Origin: Calliphora vicina
Taxonomy: Eukaryota > Arthropoda > Insecta > Diptera > Calliphoridae
Length of the DNA: 64,000 nucleotides
Direction of reading: 5' to 3'
Assembly: GCF_958450345.1 (NCBI RefSeq)
Contig: NC_088781.1
Span: 57,676,315-57,740,314 of the forward strand
A program made the position numbers and the translations under genes. A model generated the notes under the pieces. That model ran no database searches and was not told the DNA's origin. It saw only the letters and a program-made list of their open reading frames with translations. This document shows positions 48,343 through 60,923 of the stretch, in pieces. Positions within the stretch are counted from its first letter, which is position 1. The number at the start of each line of letters is the position of its first letter.

Positions 48343-48476
48343 TTTTCTGCCACACTGTTTTATTAAATGTGAGTGCAACATGCAAATTTTCACTCCTAAT
48401 GATGATGACGTTGACGAGGAAGGTGACTGCGATGGTGTCACAGATTATGCAAATGCAACCATTATTTCTTGTAATG
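48343..48476 (+). CDS. candidate internal exon, cysteine-containing acidic segment
   Basis: After a T-rich tract and AG at 48341-48342, a plus-strand frame stays open for 134 bp to a possible donor G|GTAAAT at 48477. With one base of a split codon first, it reads FLPHCFIKCECNMQIFTP, then NDDDVDEEGDCDG, then TDYANATIISCNG. Five cysteines, an acidic run and an N-x-T sequon suggest an extracellular domain. The local sequence is less AT-rich than its surroundings. Against it: the donor is weak, other frames are also open here (minus 48305-48562), and no partner exon was found. No family recognised. Confidence 0.35.
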
Positions 48477-49140
48477 GTAAATTGTAAGAAACTACATGTA
48501 TTTTTAATAATTTCTATTATTATTTTGCATAATTTATTAAGTATGTATTCTGATTTAATCATTAATAATTTTTATATATTTATTTTTCCGCTTAATAACT
48601 TTGTTACTGGTAGCCTGGCCATTTATTGCTAGTAATATTACAATAAATAATAACATTTATATTGTTTTAATATTATGACAAAAAATACAAACATGGGATA
48701 CAGTGCGATAAAACTTTATGAACAGTAAAAAAAGGATTATTATTATACATTAAAATGGAAGCAACAAACAGGAAAAAGAAAAAATGTAAAGAAACAATTA
48801 TAAAAAAAGTTGAAATATATTATTTTTATACACTTCACTAATAAAATTAAGGTACGAATATATGTGTGTCCTAGACGGAGTTCAATTGACCCTATATAGA
48901 TTACAAGAAAACGGTCTAATAGGTGGTCCAAGGAAGTCAAAAAATGGGATTCAGATGTCGGTTACAAGTGGCATTTACCTTACAAGCTACTTAAATAGTT
49001 GCTTAACTAGATACATAACTAGTTACTTAACTAGCTATATAACTAGTTATTTTAACATGTACCTGTTCTAAGCTGAAGCTATTTGACAACAAATAAAAGT
49101 AATTTTTTTATTCGGTGAAATAAGTATTATTATTCTAATA
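48477..49140. other. AT-rich sequence with CTAGTTA-type repeats
   Basis: At 48985-49060, acataactagttacttaact and similar repeats occur; the same type of repeat is found in the CCCAGCAGTT elements at 56242 and 59950, so this may be a diverged piece of one. The frame reading TSYLTSYITSYF is a product of this repeat. Confidence 0.35.
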
Positions 49141-51444
49141 ACACTGTCCAACACATTGAAATTTTTTGATTGGAACAGAATAGCGACCCTATAATTCGGA
49201 AAGGGCATGTTGAGTAGCTCATTTCTGTAGAATAAACTTATAGTCCAGCTGGTCTGAATTCTTTTTACAGTGGGTCAAAGTTTTAATTTTTTGATCGAAG
49301 GTAGCATTATACCAACTGAAAAAAATGTTGTAAGTTAATATCTGAGAGAATTCTTATTGTCAGAGTTATATTGTGGAATTTTATGGTCGTCACTTTCGTG
49401 GAAGACCTGAACCCGCTAGCTCCTCTCTTTAGGGGTCAATAAGACCCTTTTATTGAGAAAATCAAAAAAGTCATTTCAAAAAAGACATTTAAGGATGAAA
49501 TTTTTTGCCGTGAAATTTCAGTGGGGGTCACCAACTGAATTAGCAAAATTACACGCCATATCGGGTCCAACATTTTTTAAAAATATCTCCAAAAATAAAA
49601 ATATGATCCGAAAGAGTTGAATTTTAAAATATAAATAGTCCTTAAGGAGATCTACAAAAAATGTGCCTACTTTTGTTATCTCTTTTAGTTCAAGAGATAT
49701 ATAGGTTTATTTATTTATTTTAATTCTGTTCTGAACCTCTCTACGGAGGTTCGAATTTTTTTTTTAAATATCATCTATATTTGCAATAAAATTTCGAATA
49801 AAATGAAAATAACATGCTAACAGTTATCTCATCCCTATAAAAAGTTACACGCACCCAAAGTTGGAACATGAAAAAATGGCCGTACTTTTTAAGTTTTTTC
49901 CAAAACACATTTTGCATGGAATGTATAAAAAAATTTTAAAATTCCAAAATTTTAAAATTCCAAAGGGAGCAATGTTTCTGGAGCTCCTGGTGAATTAATA
50001 TAAGCTTTTTGTATATGTAATTGGTATTGTTGAAAACCTTAGGATTCGAAGCTTAACAGTTTAGTGAAGTGAAATAATTTTATGAATTTTTCAGACGTTT
50101 TTTACCTTAGAAACTAAAAAATTATAATGAACAAAAATATAAAGTTTGAATTAATTTAAAATTTCAACTGTTAAAGATAATACATCTAAAATTAGAAATA
50201 ATGTAGGATCAAATGTCCTTAAATCAATGCATTATAATTTTTGACACTTTTTATTTTAAAATACCAAAATTCCTAAAACGGGAAAAATGTGTTCTAAAAA
50301 CTGAGTTTTTTTAGAAAATACCCTACTGCGACTTTACTTACCATGTGATAGCAAAATAACTTTGTATGTATTTAAATAAGATATAGGGCTATACAAGCCT
50401 TATGATGCCTTTTCGAGGATCGGTGCTTTGCCTTTTCATAATTTTTTACTGAAACCAATTTTTTTTTTTAAATTGGAAAAGTTTGGATAATTCTGGAGGC
50501 GACTAGGTCCACTTAAGTGAGCCAAGTTTTACTTTACACGCTTTTGCATTAGGTGCTCTTTTCATGTCATATGCATATTTTATATAGTCCCGAAGAAATT
50601 TCTACAAAAGAAAAAATATATGGACTTTTTTAGGAAAAAACGTAAAAAATACGACAATTTTTCATGTTCCAACTTTGGATGCGTCTAACTTTTTATAGGA
50701 ATGAGATAACTGTTAGCATGTTATTTTTATTGTATTCGAAATTTTATTAAAGACGATATTTAAAAAAAATTTCGAAGGCCCGCCATATCAAAAAAACCAA
50801 AAAAAAAGATCAAGCAGAATTAAAAAAAATAAATAAATAAACATAAATATCTCTTGAACTAAAAGAGATAACTTACATATGAATGCATTTATTTTGTTGA
50901 TCTCCTTAAGGACTCTTTACATTTAAAATTTCAGCTCATTCGGATGATACTTGAAGTTTTGGAGATATTTTTAAAAAATGTGAGACACGATATGGTGTGT
51001 AATTTTGCTAATTAAGCGTAAAGGGCTTTATGTACAACTTTTGTGTCTTTGGTGACACCCACTGAAATTTTACGGCAAAAAATTTCGTAGAATATTTCAA
51101 TCCTTAAATGTCCTTTTTGAAAGGACTTTTTTCGATTTTCTAGAAAAAGGGGTCAAATTGACCCCTAAAGAGAGGAGATGACGGGTTAAGATCTTCCACA
51201 GAAATGATTCTTATAAAATTCCACAATATAACTCTGACAATAAGAATTCTCTCAGATATTAATTTACAACATTTTTTTCAGTTGGTATAATGCTACCTTC
51301 GATCAAAAAATGAAAACTTTGACCCACTGTAAAAAGAATTCAGACCAGCTGGACTATAAGTTTATTCTACAAAAATGATCTACTCAACATGCCTTTTCAG
51401 AATTACTGGGTCGGTAGTCTGTTGCAAATGCTGTTGGACAGTGT
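49141..51444. mobile_element. long-arm fold-back element, 2.3 kb, most complete copy
   Basis: Left end acactgtccaacacattgaa, right end gttggacagtgt; arms of at least 450 bp pair through tagtccagctggtctgaatt, tctgagagaattcttattgt and ttagggg/ccccta segments to gtgggggtcaccaa. The interior also has the second, inner inverted segments shared with 24548-26008. No coding frame of transposase size. Whether the element has a specific target duplication is unclear. Confidence 0.75.
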
Positions 51445-52020
51445 AATTTGATCCATATATGAGTAGAAAAGTGTAACGAGAATCTAGAAACTTGAAATTC
51501 GGGTTATGGGTTCCCTTTGCATCATATAGATCCACTAAAAAGGAAATTCTAACGTTAAGAGGGATACGATGGGCAAAAATGGGTAAAACATGTACCCTTA
51601 TATCTCGAAAACAAATTTCTCTAGAAGTAATATTTTAAATGTGTCCGCATTTAATCAAAAATATGTAACATTCTTCTGGTACTTTTTGGAAATTCGAAGT
51701 TCTAGTTGGTCTAGCGGGTAAAAATGGTAACCGTAGAACCAGTTGGTACACTTTGTTTTTTCCAAATAATCACAGAAATAAAATTTCAAATGTACTACTT
51801 TTGGTACTTTTTTTAATTTCTAATTTTTAATATCATTTTATTATTTTTTGTTACTTTTTTATAAAAATTTAATTTTTTCAATGAAAGGATCATGATGTAT
51901 TACTTTCATATTCGATTTATTACAAGCATTAATATGAAAATTCCCTAGAACTATTTCTGCATGGGTAAAAAAGGGAAAATTTCGGTTCTCATACTTTGGA
52001 ACTTTATTTTGAAAAGTATT
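51445..52020 (-). repeat. GTACC-rich repeat, minus-strand relative of 12401-14400
   Basis: gagtagaaaagtgtaacg, then agaatctagaaacttgaaat, and many ggtactttttt blocks are the reverse complement of the 3' part of the element starting at 12401. Strongly diverged. Confidence 0.5.
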
Positions 52021-52445
52021 TTTTCCTATTTTATATTATGTACTATTATTTTAATTTTTTAAGTAACAATGTTTGCGCCTCCATTGAGATTCGAACCCAG
52101 GATATCAGGTTTTAAAAGCATGAATCTAAACCTTATGTTTGCTTTAATGTTTAAAAAATTGATTTTATTTTCCAAATTATTTTGAAGACACAGTTTAAAA
52201 GAAAAACGTCCATCCTTATTTTTGTGTGCAAAAATTTTTAGGTTTTGCAATGCATTGGCTCATTACAATTTTTCGTAATTTTTCCATAAATTTTGTATTT
52301 TTTATGAAAATGAAAAAAACTAACAATGCAGTTTGAAAGATCAATTAATTCTTAATAATTTAGAGACAACAATTTTCTTTTAACAGTTTTCTTTTAAAAT
52401 GTACCAACATCTTTAAGAGATTTGTGCTCGTTAAAATGATTTTCG
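52021..52445. other. AT-rich segment with tRNA-like and DINE-like fragments
   Basis: At 52078-52105, ccattgagattcgaacccag contains a B-box-like sequence on the minus strand. At 52399-52446, ccaacatctttaagagattt with aaaatgattttcgg matches the inside of DINE-like family 1. Confidence 0.35.
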
Positions 52446-52479
52446 GCTATTGAGAGCCATCGAGTATCAGAAGTGGTGT

Positions 52480-52770
52480 CTTGTCCATTATATAACGTAT
52501 ATGAAGCGTATATCAAAACTTCCCAACCACTTCATTCTAACTAGCTTTTAACAGGTATTGCAACATAAATATGGCCGAGTGTTGTCATGATGGAATATTA
52601 CAGTTTCATGTCTGGGCGTAAGATTTCAGCAGCTCATAATATATAGGACCCTTTTGCTTCTACCAAATACAGAGCATTATCTTAGCGCTTCGGATATTTG
52701 GCTTTGGTATCGATTCGGCTAGTAGGCCGGGATTTATGTATGGCCTTAAGCTTCGGATTATCAATGATAC
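52480..52770 (-). pseudogene. mariner transposase relic (catalytic region)
   Basis: Minus-strand frames give DNPKLKAIHKSRPTSRIDTK, then after a frameshift AKIMLCIW, a stop, KQKG and PIYYELLK. These match the catalytic core of mariner transposases, where a DNPK motif is followed about 20-30 residues later by K-V/I-M-L-C-I-W-W-D and then G-x-x-YYELL. The second catalytic aspartate, normally after IWW, is lost (a stop sits there). Several stops and frameshifts follow, so it is dead. It directly neighbours the DINE-like element at 52862. Confidence 0.75.
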
Positions 52771-52861
52771 CAATAAATCTGCTAAGCAGAACATAAAATA
52801 TGTGACTTTATCCGTTTGAATGGCACCTTATATTGCAACTCTTGGATGGCAAAAACCCATT

Positions 52862-53610
52862 GTTATACCCTACACCACCATAGTGGGGAGGGTATTATGC
52901 GTTTGTGCAGATGTATGTAACGCCCAAAAATATTGGTCTAACACCCACCTTAAAGTATACCGATCGACTTAGAATCACTTTCTGAGTCGATTAAATGTCC
53001 GTCCGTCCTTCTGGCTGGCTGGTTGGCTGGCTGTCCATGTAAAGCTTGTGCGCAGAGTACAGGTCGCAATTTTGAAGATATTTCGATAAAATTTGGTACA
53101 TATAATTTTTTCGGCCCATGGACGAAGCCTATTGAAACTGACTGAAATCGGTCCATTATTTCACCTAGCCCCCATACAAATGTCCTCTCGAAATTGGACT
53201 TTATCGGTCATAAATCTTTAATTTATATATGTATCTACACAAATTTCGCTCCAAATAAGTTTTATATATACAAAATTCATGTCACCAAATTTTGTTACGA
53301 ACGGTCCATAATTAGTCATAGCTCCCATATAGACCCGCTTCCGAAAATCACTTAAAAGTGCTTAAATCACTTAAAAATGTTGGTATATACACAAAATTCA
53401 ACATAAATAACTTTCATATAGACATAAATCACTCGACCTAATTTTATGGTGATCGGTCCATAATTGGTCATAGCTGCCATATAAGGCCCACTTCCGAAAG
53501 TCACTCACGAATATAAATTATTGATATTTTAAAAGAAAAATATTTTTACTCATTTACTTGGTGTAGGGTATTATATGGTCGGGCTTGACCGACCATACTT
53601 TCTTACTTGT
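52862..53610 (-). mobile_element. DINE-like element (family 1), full length, minus strand
   Basis: Complete minus-strand copy from ttataccctacaccaccata to the hairpin (ggtcgggcttgaccgaccat) and actttcttacttgt. The core is a short gtccgtccttctggctggct stretch, that is (GTCY)n next to (GGCT)n. Confidence 0.75.
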
Positions 53611-55159
53611 TTTTAAATTCATTACAATTTGGCTAGATTTGCACGCATTTTAATACCAACGCAATTTTGGAATATTGCTTTTGTTTTATTCATTTCCAGC
53701 CAAAATCAATTTTTATTTTCTTCTTATCAATTTGTTTATTGTCGTCGCTGGCTGCGATTGTAAAAACCTGTCGCAATAAATGTAACACAAGAGGAAACAT
53801 TAGTTACATTTAAAAATCCAAATGTTCGTGCCTTTTTGTTGAGCACACTGCAACAAAAATATTTAAATATCCGCATTAATGTTTATTGCAAAACAAACTA
53901 AGCAAGAAAAGCTGCTTGCAGTCTTTGCTGTGCTACAATTGCTACTAAATACTAAAGCTTCTCTGCTTTACATATTTTGTCACATCCTGTATGGTTGTAA
54001 TGTCCGTTTTTTATAACTTCCTGTTTCCGTTGCCCAAAAAGGGCCAAGGAAATGGATTTCAACAAATGTTAAAATGCTAAACAAAACACATAGACAAAAA
54101 CAACAACAGCAGCAAAACAAATGAAATTGATTTTAGTTTTAAGATATATTATTTTTGTTGTTTGTAGAATTTTCCTTTTTGTCTGAAATGGCAAATATTT
54201 GCAGATTGCAGATGTAACCAAAGGTACATAAACTTGAAATGTGCAGGTAAATTTGTTTATCAAGCACTTATTGATTTTTGTACATTTTTATTTCTTTTGT
54301 AATATTTGTTGTTGTTGCTGTTATTATATATATTTTTAAATAAAATATAAAATAAAGCTTTAAGTTGATATAAAACCTGTATGTGTCTGTATTTACATAT
54401 ATTTGTGCATGTGTTTAAACACTGTTATCGAAAATTGAATCAATAAAATATTGATTGTGTTAAATTAAGAACTAAAAATACTCGTACATACTCAAACACT
54501 ATCAGTGTTAACATATATGGGGGGAAATTTAAAAAAAAAAAATTAAAAAAAACAGAGAATACGATAATCTTCTGAAGTGTTGTGTAAGTACAAGTGTGGC
54601 ACTTAGACGTTGCATATTTTACATAATGTTTCGGAACTCATGTATATCTCTAAATCAATGAAATCTTAAATAATTATTGGATCTTAAATGTTTTAATTCG
54701 ATCTCAAATTTATTTTCATACAATTTTTCAAATTACCAATTTAAGAAATTCTCCAATGTAACACATTTCAAATACAGAAAAAACTTTTATCTTTTATCTG
54801 TCATATTGTGTCTCAAAATGAACGAAATAATTCTTTACAATAAGAGTTTTACAAAAATAACAATTATCTAGCGGTTTATGAATAGAATTAACAGTAATTA
54901 ACTGAGAGCAAAAGATTCTTAACTGAACATCGTTTGAGCAACAATTATTTTTGCTAATGGTTCCAATCAATATTATTTGCATTTTTGGATAAACAGAATG
55001 AAAAGTATGTGAAATTATCATTTTGCTTGTATACCCACCATCAATATGTAGTTTTGACATTCTATGGGGACTTGATAAATTGACTTAGTAATAGAGTGAT
55101 CAATTTTATAAAAGTTTAAATGACTTCTGTCGAAATTTATGTTAATGTAAAATAATAAA
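53611..55159. other. unique AT-rich sequence, no gene seen
   Basis: Contains aaaacaacaacagcagcaaa near 54095 and an A-run near 54530, as in fly introns. No exon, RNA gene or terminal repeats recognised. Confidence 0.35.
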
Positions 55160-55692
55160 ATAATTTTCTGATACAGGGGTTATATGGGAAGTAGGGTATA
55201 TTATGGATCGATTCTCACTAATGTTGATATTTGTTATTATAAGACAATTATGAAAGTTCAAGTCATTTTCGGACGAGGACCTTGTCTGGGGAATAGGGAC
55301 AAATGTTGCCTGATTTTCGCCATAATTTATAGTATAATTGCAGATTACTTAGAACTGTTAGTGCACAATTTTATCAAATTTGCCGCATAATCAACATAAT
55401 TATAGCTGCTCAAACAGAATTTCGGGGGCCCGGGTGAAATCATATACCGTTATTGCCTATTTTCAATACCAAACAAATCTTATCAATAGAGGGTATTTGT
55501 GGAAAATTTCAGCGGACAGACGAATTATATGAGAGCCCAGATTATATATGGGCATTTCCAACCAGAATCGAAAATTAAAATGTTGATAATCATCGTGTTT
55601 TATTTAAGATATTTCGATATAATTTGGTACATATTATTTTTTCGGCCCAAACGCGAAGTCTATTGAAACTAGCTGAAATCGGTCCATTGATT
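55160..55692 (+). repeat. repeat family D copy plus a family 1 fragment
   Basis: 55250-55545 (gttcaagtcattttcggacg, gggacaaatgttgcctgatt) matches 30500-30690 and, inverted, 22880-23200. At 55611-55692 a minus-strand piece of DINE-like family 1 follows (tttcggcccaaacgcgaagt, gctgaaatcggtccatt). Confidence 0.5.
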
Positions 55693-56241
55693 TTTTTTGG
55701 CAAAATCGAACTTTTTCCAAAATGAGCCCTCTTTTAAAATTTTTTTTTTGCTCAAATGAAAGCTTAGGTCCATTCCTTTAAGAGCTTTTTAGTCTATTAG
55801 TGGGATGCGAGTGGGATAGTATCAAAATAAATGTTTTAACACAAAAATATAATTTAACACAAAAGGATAAGTTTTGGCTGGAATAGAGTGTTTAAGTTTT
55901 TTCTGACTCACTCTTTATATTGTGTGTACATCAAAGAATATGCAATTATTTTGTGGTGTGCGGAGAACATCTCCGTATCTTAGAGGAAACGTCACTGCAA
56001 GTTCCTGATAAAACTATAGCCATATAATTATGTAACAAAGTAAAAGTATTATGTATATAAATATTTTAAACAAACACCAATATGCGATTACAATACATCA
56101 TGCATCATCAGTTTTCAATATAACTCAATAAACGAAAACCAATATTTAGCTTTTGTTGTCATTTTTATAACCAACGAATACATACATACAGGTATATACA
56201 GATGTACAAAGTTTTTGTCACAGTATTTTTATGTACAAATA

Positions 56242-56924
56242 TCCCAGCAGTTAAGCAAGTAGTCAATGTATCCCCCATAGACAGTATTTGGCACACATGT
56301 CTGGCCACTTGGGTGACTCCAATTTATATATTTTGCGTCACTTGACACGAATGAGTAGTGCAGAGAGACGTGAATTGGTTACTTTATAAATGTCATGTAA
56401 TCTAGCATAAAAACTGGTTTTATACAAATTTTGTTCATATAATTCTCATATAGTTTATTTTCTTTTTGTTTAAGGATACTGACATTTTGTGTCTCTAAAT
56501 AACCTGGAGTGTTGTAGACGCTTTAAAATTTTGTTATACTGCACTTTAGAAAGTAGTTATTTTACCCACCAGATTGAAGAGTTGTTGGAGGAAGGTTTGT
56601 TTACAAGTAATCGGTTGTTGGACTGTCTATGAGATGTCTTTTCAACTGACTATTAGAGGTCAGTTAGCAACCGTACATTGTAAAATAACTAGTTATGTAG
56701 CTGATCAAGTAACCACTTTGGTAGTTGGTAAAATAACTGACTCTATGCAACCGGTATGTGAATACAACGCGTTGACTACTTTGGACCAGTTATCAGACAT
56801 TCTCATTGTAATCCAAAGATCACGTGTTTAGGACATGTACGTGTTAAAATAAATAGTTACGTGGCGATTTGATAAATGATAGCTAAAATCACTAGTTCAG
56901 GACAGTTTCCTATAACTGCTGGGA
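56242..56924. mobile_element. CCCAGCAGTT inverted-repeat element, copy 1
   Basis: Ends tcccagcagttaagcaagta and tataactgctggga, flanked by TA on both sides (56240-56241, 56925-56926). Inside are many actagtta / taaataact direct and inverted repeats. The 85-codon frame at 56574-56831 is not related to any protein I know. Confidence 0.7.
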
Positions 56925-58371
56925 TACAACCGGATGTTCACCAAAGAGCTGCAGAAAAAAATTGGGGTACTAAAAGTAAGTCATGTGTAAAAATTTACAA
57001 ATTCCTCAATTAACCCTTTTTAAAAGTTTGTTGATTATTCTAAAGAAAATCTCTTTGCTAAACCTGCTGTATTGTAGTTAAGCAACTGTAAAAACGGCTT
57101 AAGGAGGTAAGTATTTATTAGTAGAGAACCTTTTTGATAAATGACTTAATTGGGTTTTATTTTGACCTTTGTTGAAGTTTGCATTAAAAGAAAGTTTTTT
57201 GCATCCTTTTCGTTTAGGCCGTTGGTCATATTTTAGTCAAAAAAGAGTAGTTTATATTATTGGTACCAAGGAGAATGGAAAATTTGAATAGAGAAACTTT
57301 TAAACATTACATATTTGTATGTAGCCATGGTAGATTTAAATTTTTAAATCAAAGGAAAAACATTTAGCTTTATTAAACTGTTTATTTGATACCCATTATG
57401 GAATCAAATATTTAATATATCGTTAGCTTAGTACGCAAATGTAACAAGTCCACTTTTGATTGAAATTAAGATTTCGAAGCAGAAAGATAGTAAAACGTAA
57501 GATACATATTTTGCAATAAAAAATTTTGTTATTTTGTTTCTAGCTGATGATTTTTCAGTGATGCGCAAAAGTGCTAACTCCACAAAAAAAAAATAATAAT
57601 AAGAAAACATGCTAAGTCCAGCAAAAAACATTGAATATGCTATTTAAATCTACTTTTTCAATAATATTTGCTATAATACATTGAAGATTAACATTTTTCG
57701 ATGTAATCACTATAGTAGATTACACAATTCACTATAAAATAAAAAAAATAAATAAATTTTGAAGAAATAATAATAAAAAACTAATTTATTTAAGATTTTG
57801 GGTTATTTTGTTTTACAGCAATGAAATAAGACTGTTTTTTTTTTAAATAATATAAAATAATAAAACTAATTTGTAAAATAATAAAATGATAAATTAAAAT
57901 AAGAAAATGTGCCAAAAAACACAAAATCATAAAAATCAAAAGAGCTAAGTCCCTAAAAATGGCTTCAGTTTCTAAAGTCATTTCAATTATTGTATTTTTT
58001 CAACCGATACTTAAAGCCAACAGATCATAGGAGAGAACTGCGTTTACAGATCTAAAGAATATTGAAAAAGTGCAATATTTTTGAAGGACGGAGTTTTAAA
58101 GTGGCATATTTATGAATCTAATTGAGATATTGACTTGAAATTTTTTTGTAAGACCAAAAATTAACTTATCTAAACAAAAAAATATAGCTTGGAAAAAATA
58201 TGGATCAAATTGTTCCTAATATTTGCAATCCTATTACAATTTTGATATAAATTTTAGTTTTAGAAACTCAATGAATATGTAATATGTAATAAAATCTTTA
58301 TTTATTAACGAAACTCAATGAAATTTTCAGCGTTTTTAAGTTTCTCATACTAAATAACAAGGTGTAAAAAA
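56925..58371. other. AT-rich segment, no gene seen
   Basis: 57411-57450 (cgttagcttagtacgcaaat) resembles 19672-19700 (cgttagcttagtgtgcaaac), a small repeat. Otherwise A/T-rich with no supported exon. Confidence 0.3.
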
Positions 58372-59272
58372 ACTTGTCAAAGGGAATCCCGCAATTATTA
58401 AAAATTGGAGCGAAAATCCCAAAAATGGTATTTTTTACAATTTTGTCTATAGGGTCCACATTTCCTTCGGGGATGGGAAAATACTTTAGGGATAAATAGG
58501 GAACACATCAGGGTTTCCAAAACTGCTTTCCATTTTCTGATTCCAGCTTTGGGATTTTAGAACATGTGGCCCAAAGTTGAAATTTTGATGAAAAATAGGT
58601 CAATTTCCAAAGGGCGTAGGGCCGACATGTTCGAAAAGTAGGACATGTTTTTTATACCAAAATGTTCTCCGCAAAGAAACTTTATAGAAAAGCATAAAAT
58701 TGTTACATGTTCTTAAAGAAAATTGTTTTTTAATAAAAAAAAAGAGTTATGTCAATTTTTTGTCCAAAAAACAGCAAAAATATACTATTTTTTGAATTTT
58801 TAAATTGAAAATCTGTTATTTTTGGATTCGTAATTGGTATTGCTCTGAAATCTTTTGTATGTTGTTGGTAATTTAGTTGTCTAACTAACAATAAAAAATC
58901 GAGTCCATTCGGTGCAAAAGTGCGCCCTAAATTTTAAAATTTCAATTTTGAAATGCCTATAACTAGGAAATTATAAGAATTAAATAGCACACGCATGTTT
59001 TTTCAAGATCTAGCCGAGCGCTTTCCAAAAATATAAAATTCTTTGAAATCGGATGGAAACAAAAAAATGGCACGTGTTTAAAAAATTTACATGTCGAAGG
59101 TACCCTACTTTGAGCCCCGATAGCGCCGCCCCTGGATTATCTGTAGGGCCCATTTTAATAACTTAAACTCGAATACTCCTTGACTACGCCCAATTCAATT
59201 TTATCCCGATCGGACCAGACGTTTAGAAATGCCAGATTTATTTCCAAAAAATTTCGATTCTGCCCCACTGTG
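58372..59272 (+). repeat. repeat family C, copy 2 (longest)
   Basis: From aaagggaatcccgcaattat through gggataaatagggaacacat and ctaactaacaataaaaaatc to aaaaaatggcacgtgttt, followed by a segment ending ttctgccccactgtgtaaca that is unique to this copy. Noncoding. Confidence 0.65.
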
Positions 59273-60052
59273 TAACAGTTATTAAGAACAAGAACAAATT
59301 ATACAGTTATTAAGAACAAGAACACCAAACCATTAAAAAACAACAAAAACGAATAAAGGTTATACCAAACTATTTAAATAAAAATCATTTTATAACTCTT
59401 ATTTTCAGTGATTTATTTTTATCACAATAGTATAAATCACAATTTGTGTTTTTTGATATATGGACCTCGATCTCTGATTTATCTAACCAGAGCACCCTGA
59501 CCGCAAAGTTTTGCAAAAATTTATGATTTTTTGCAAAACTTTGCGATTACTTCAAAAAATATAATTGTTAGGCAAAATGGCAATATATGCCAATAAACTA
59601 TGTTTTAAAGATTATAGCAAAGGTGGTTAGTAAAGTGACCACTCAACCGCAAAGAGTTAAGAGTACATCTGATCCGATCAAGCAAAACTGACTAAGCAGT
59701 ATTACTTTGAATGGTCACTACTTTAAGATATTTTAAGATTTTTCCATATGTACAAATTAAGGTCGCACTGTGCTATATGTATAATCGCATGTATGTTTAT
59801 TTATGTTAATTCTATATAAATACTATGTACATAAATATGTATTCACCTGCTCCTCTTGTTCACAATTTTTTCTCTTAAAATCATTCCGCTCGTTTTTGCT
59901 CAAAAAAGTCCTTACAAAAAACAGATACATATGTGGAAATTTAATCATACCCAGCAGTTAAGCAAGTAGTCAATGTACCCCTTATAGACAGTACTTGTCA
60001 CTCAATACTCAATTGTGAGTTCTTTGATCACTTAACTAACTTCAATCAATTG

Positions 60053-60199
60053 GCCAATTCACAATTGTTGTCGTAGCGTTGTATCGTTGTATGTCGTAGT
60101 TTTTTTTATTAATGTTTTGTTTTTGTTTCGAAAAAATTGTTTGAAAAATATTTATGACATACAACGCTACAACACTACGACATCAATTGTGAATTGGGC
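60053..60199. mobile_element. palindromic MITE CCAATTCACAATTG, nested
   Basis: Arm gccaattcacaattgttgtc then gtagcgttgtatcgttgtat pairs with atacaacgctacaacactac then gacatcaattgtgaattggg. Single arms occur at 37651-37688 and 41568-41603. Confidence 0.65.
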
Positions 60200-60656
60200 T
60201 AATATATTTTGTTTTAGTTGACATATATGTGCTATTTATAGTGCAGAGAGACGTCAAGTGGTTTTATATCCTTGGTAATTGTCACTAAAGTGCCTCTAAG
60301 TAATCTAGAGTGTAGACACTTTAAACGTTTATTTTGCTGCTCCTTTTTGTGAGAAATTCGTACAAACTGATTTTATAAAAATTGTATTGATATAATCTCA
60401 TACAGTTTATTTTTTGCTTGCTTTAATATACTGACATTCTATGTAAGCTAGCGTGAAGTCAATTGTAACTTCAGTGTCTCTAAGTAACCTGGAGTAAAGT
60501 CACTTTGAACGTTTATTGTTTAAAGCATTTTGAATAGTAGTTATTTTAGCCAACAGAAGTAAAATATTGTATAGCTGTCGGAGGAAAGTTTGTTTAGAAG
60601 CAATCGTTTATTGGACTCTGTATGATATTCCTTTTTAGCTGACTATTTTAGCTGAC

Positions 60657-60786
60657 TATCGACTCAGAAAGTGATTCTAAGTCGATCGGTATAATTTAAG
60701 GTGGGTGTTAGACTAATATTTTTGCACGTTACAGACATCTGCACAAACGCATTATACCCTCCCCACTATGGTGGTGTAGGGTATAA
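60657..60786 (+). mobile_element. DINE-like family 1, 3' end fragment, nested
   Basis: tcgactcagaaagtgattct to ctatggtggtgtagggtata matches the last 130 bases of family 1. Only the 3' end is present, sharply truncated on the left. Confidence 0.7.
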
Positions 60787-60923
60787 TTACCAGTTAAGTA
60801 TCTGATAATGTAACCAGTTAGGTAGGTGGTAAGGAAGCTAACGCTATATAACCAGTATTGAGCCACCGCTAAGGACATAAATGTAAAATCAATAGTTCGG
60901 AACAGTCTCCTAGAACTGCTGGG

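Larger units (their letters stand above)
59950..60923. mobile_element. CCCAGCAGTT inverted-repeat element, copy 2 with insertions
   Basis: Ends cccagcagttaagcaagtag and tagaactgctggg, flanked by TA (59948-59949, 60924-60925). It is longer than copy 1 partly because of a palindrome (60053-60199) and a DINE-like 3' fragment (60657-60786). Confidence 0.7.

Noticed and set aside
48862..49071. 69-residue ORF with TSYLTSYITSY repeats
   Set aside because: It arises from actagtta-type DNA repeats also found in two transposons.
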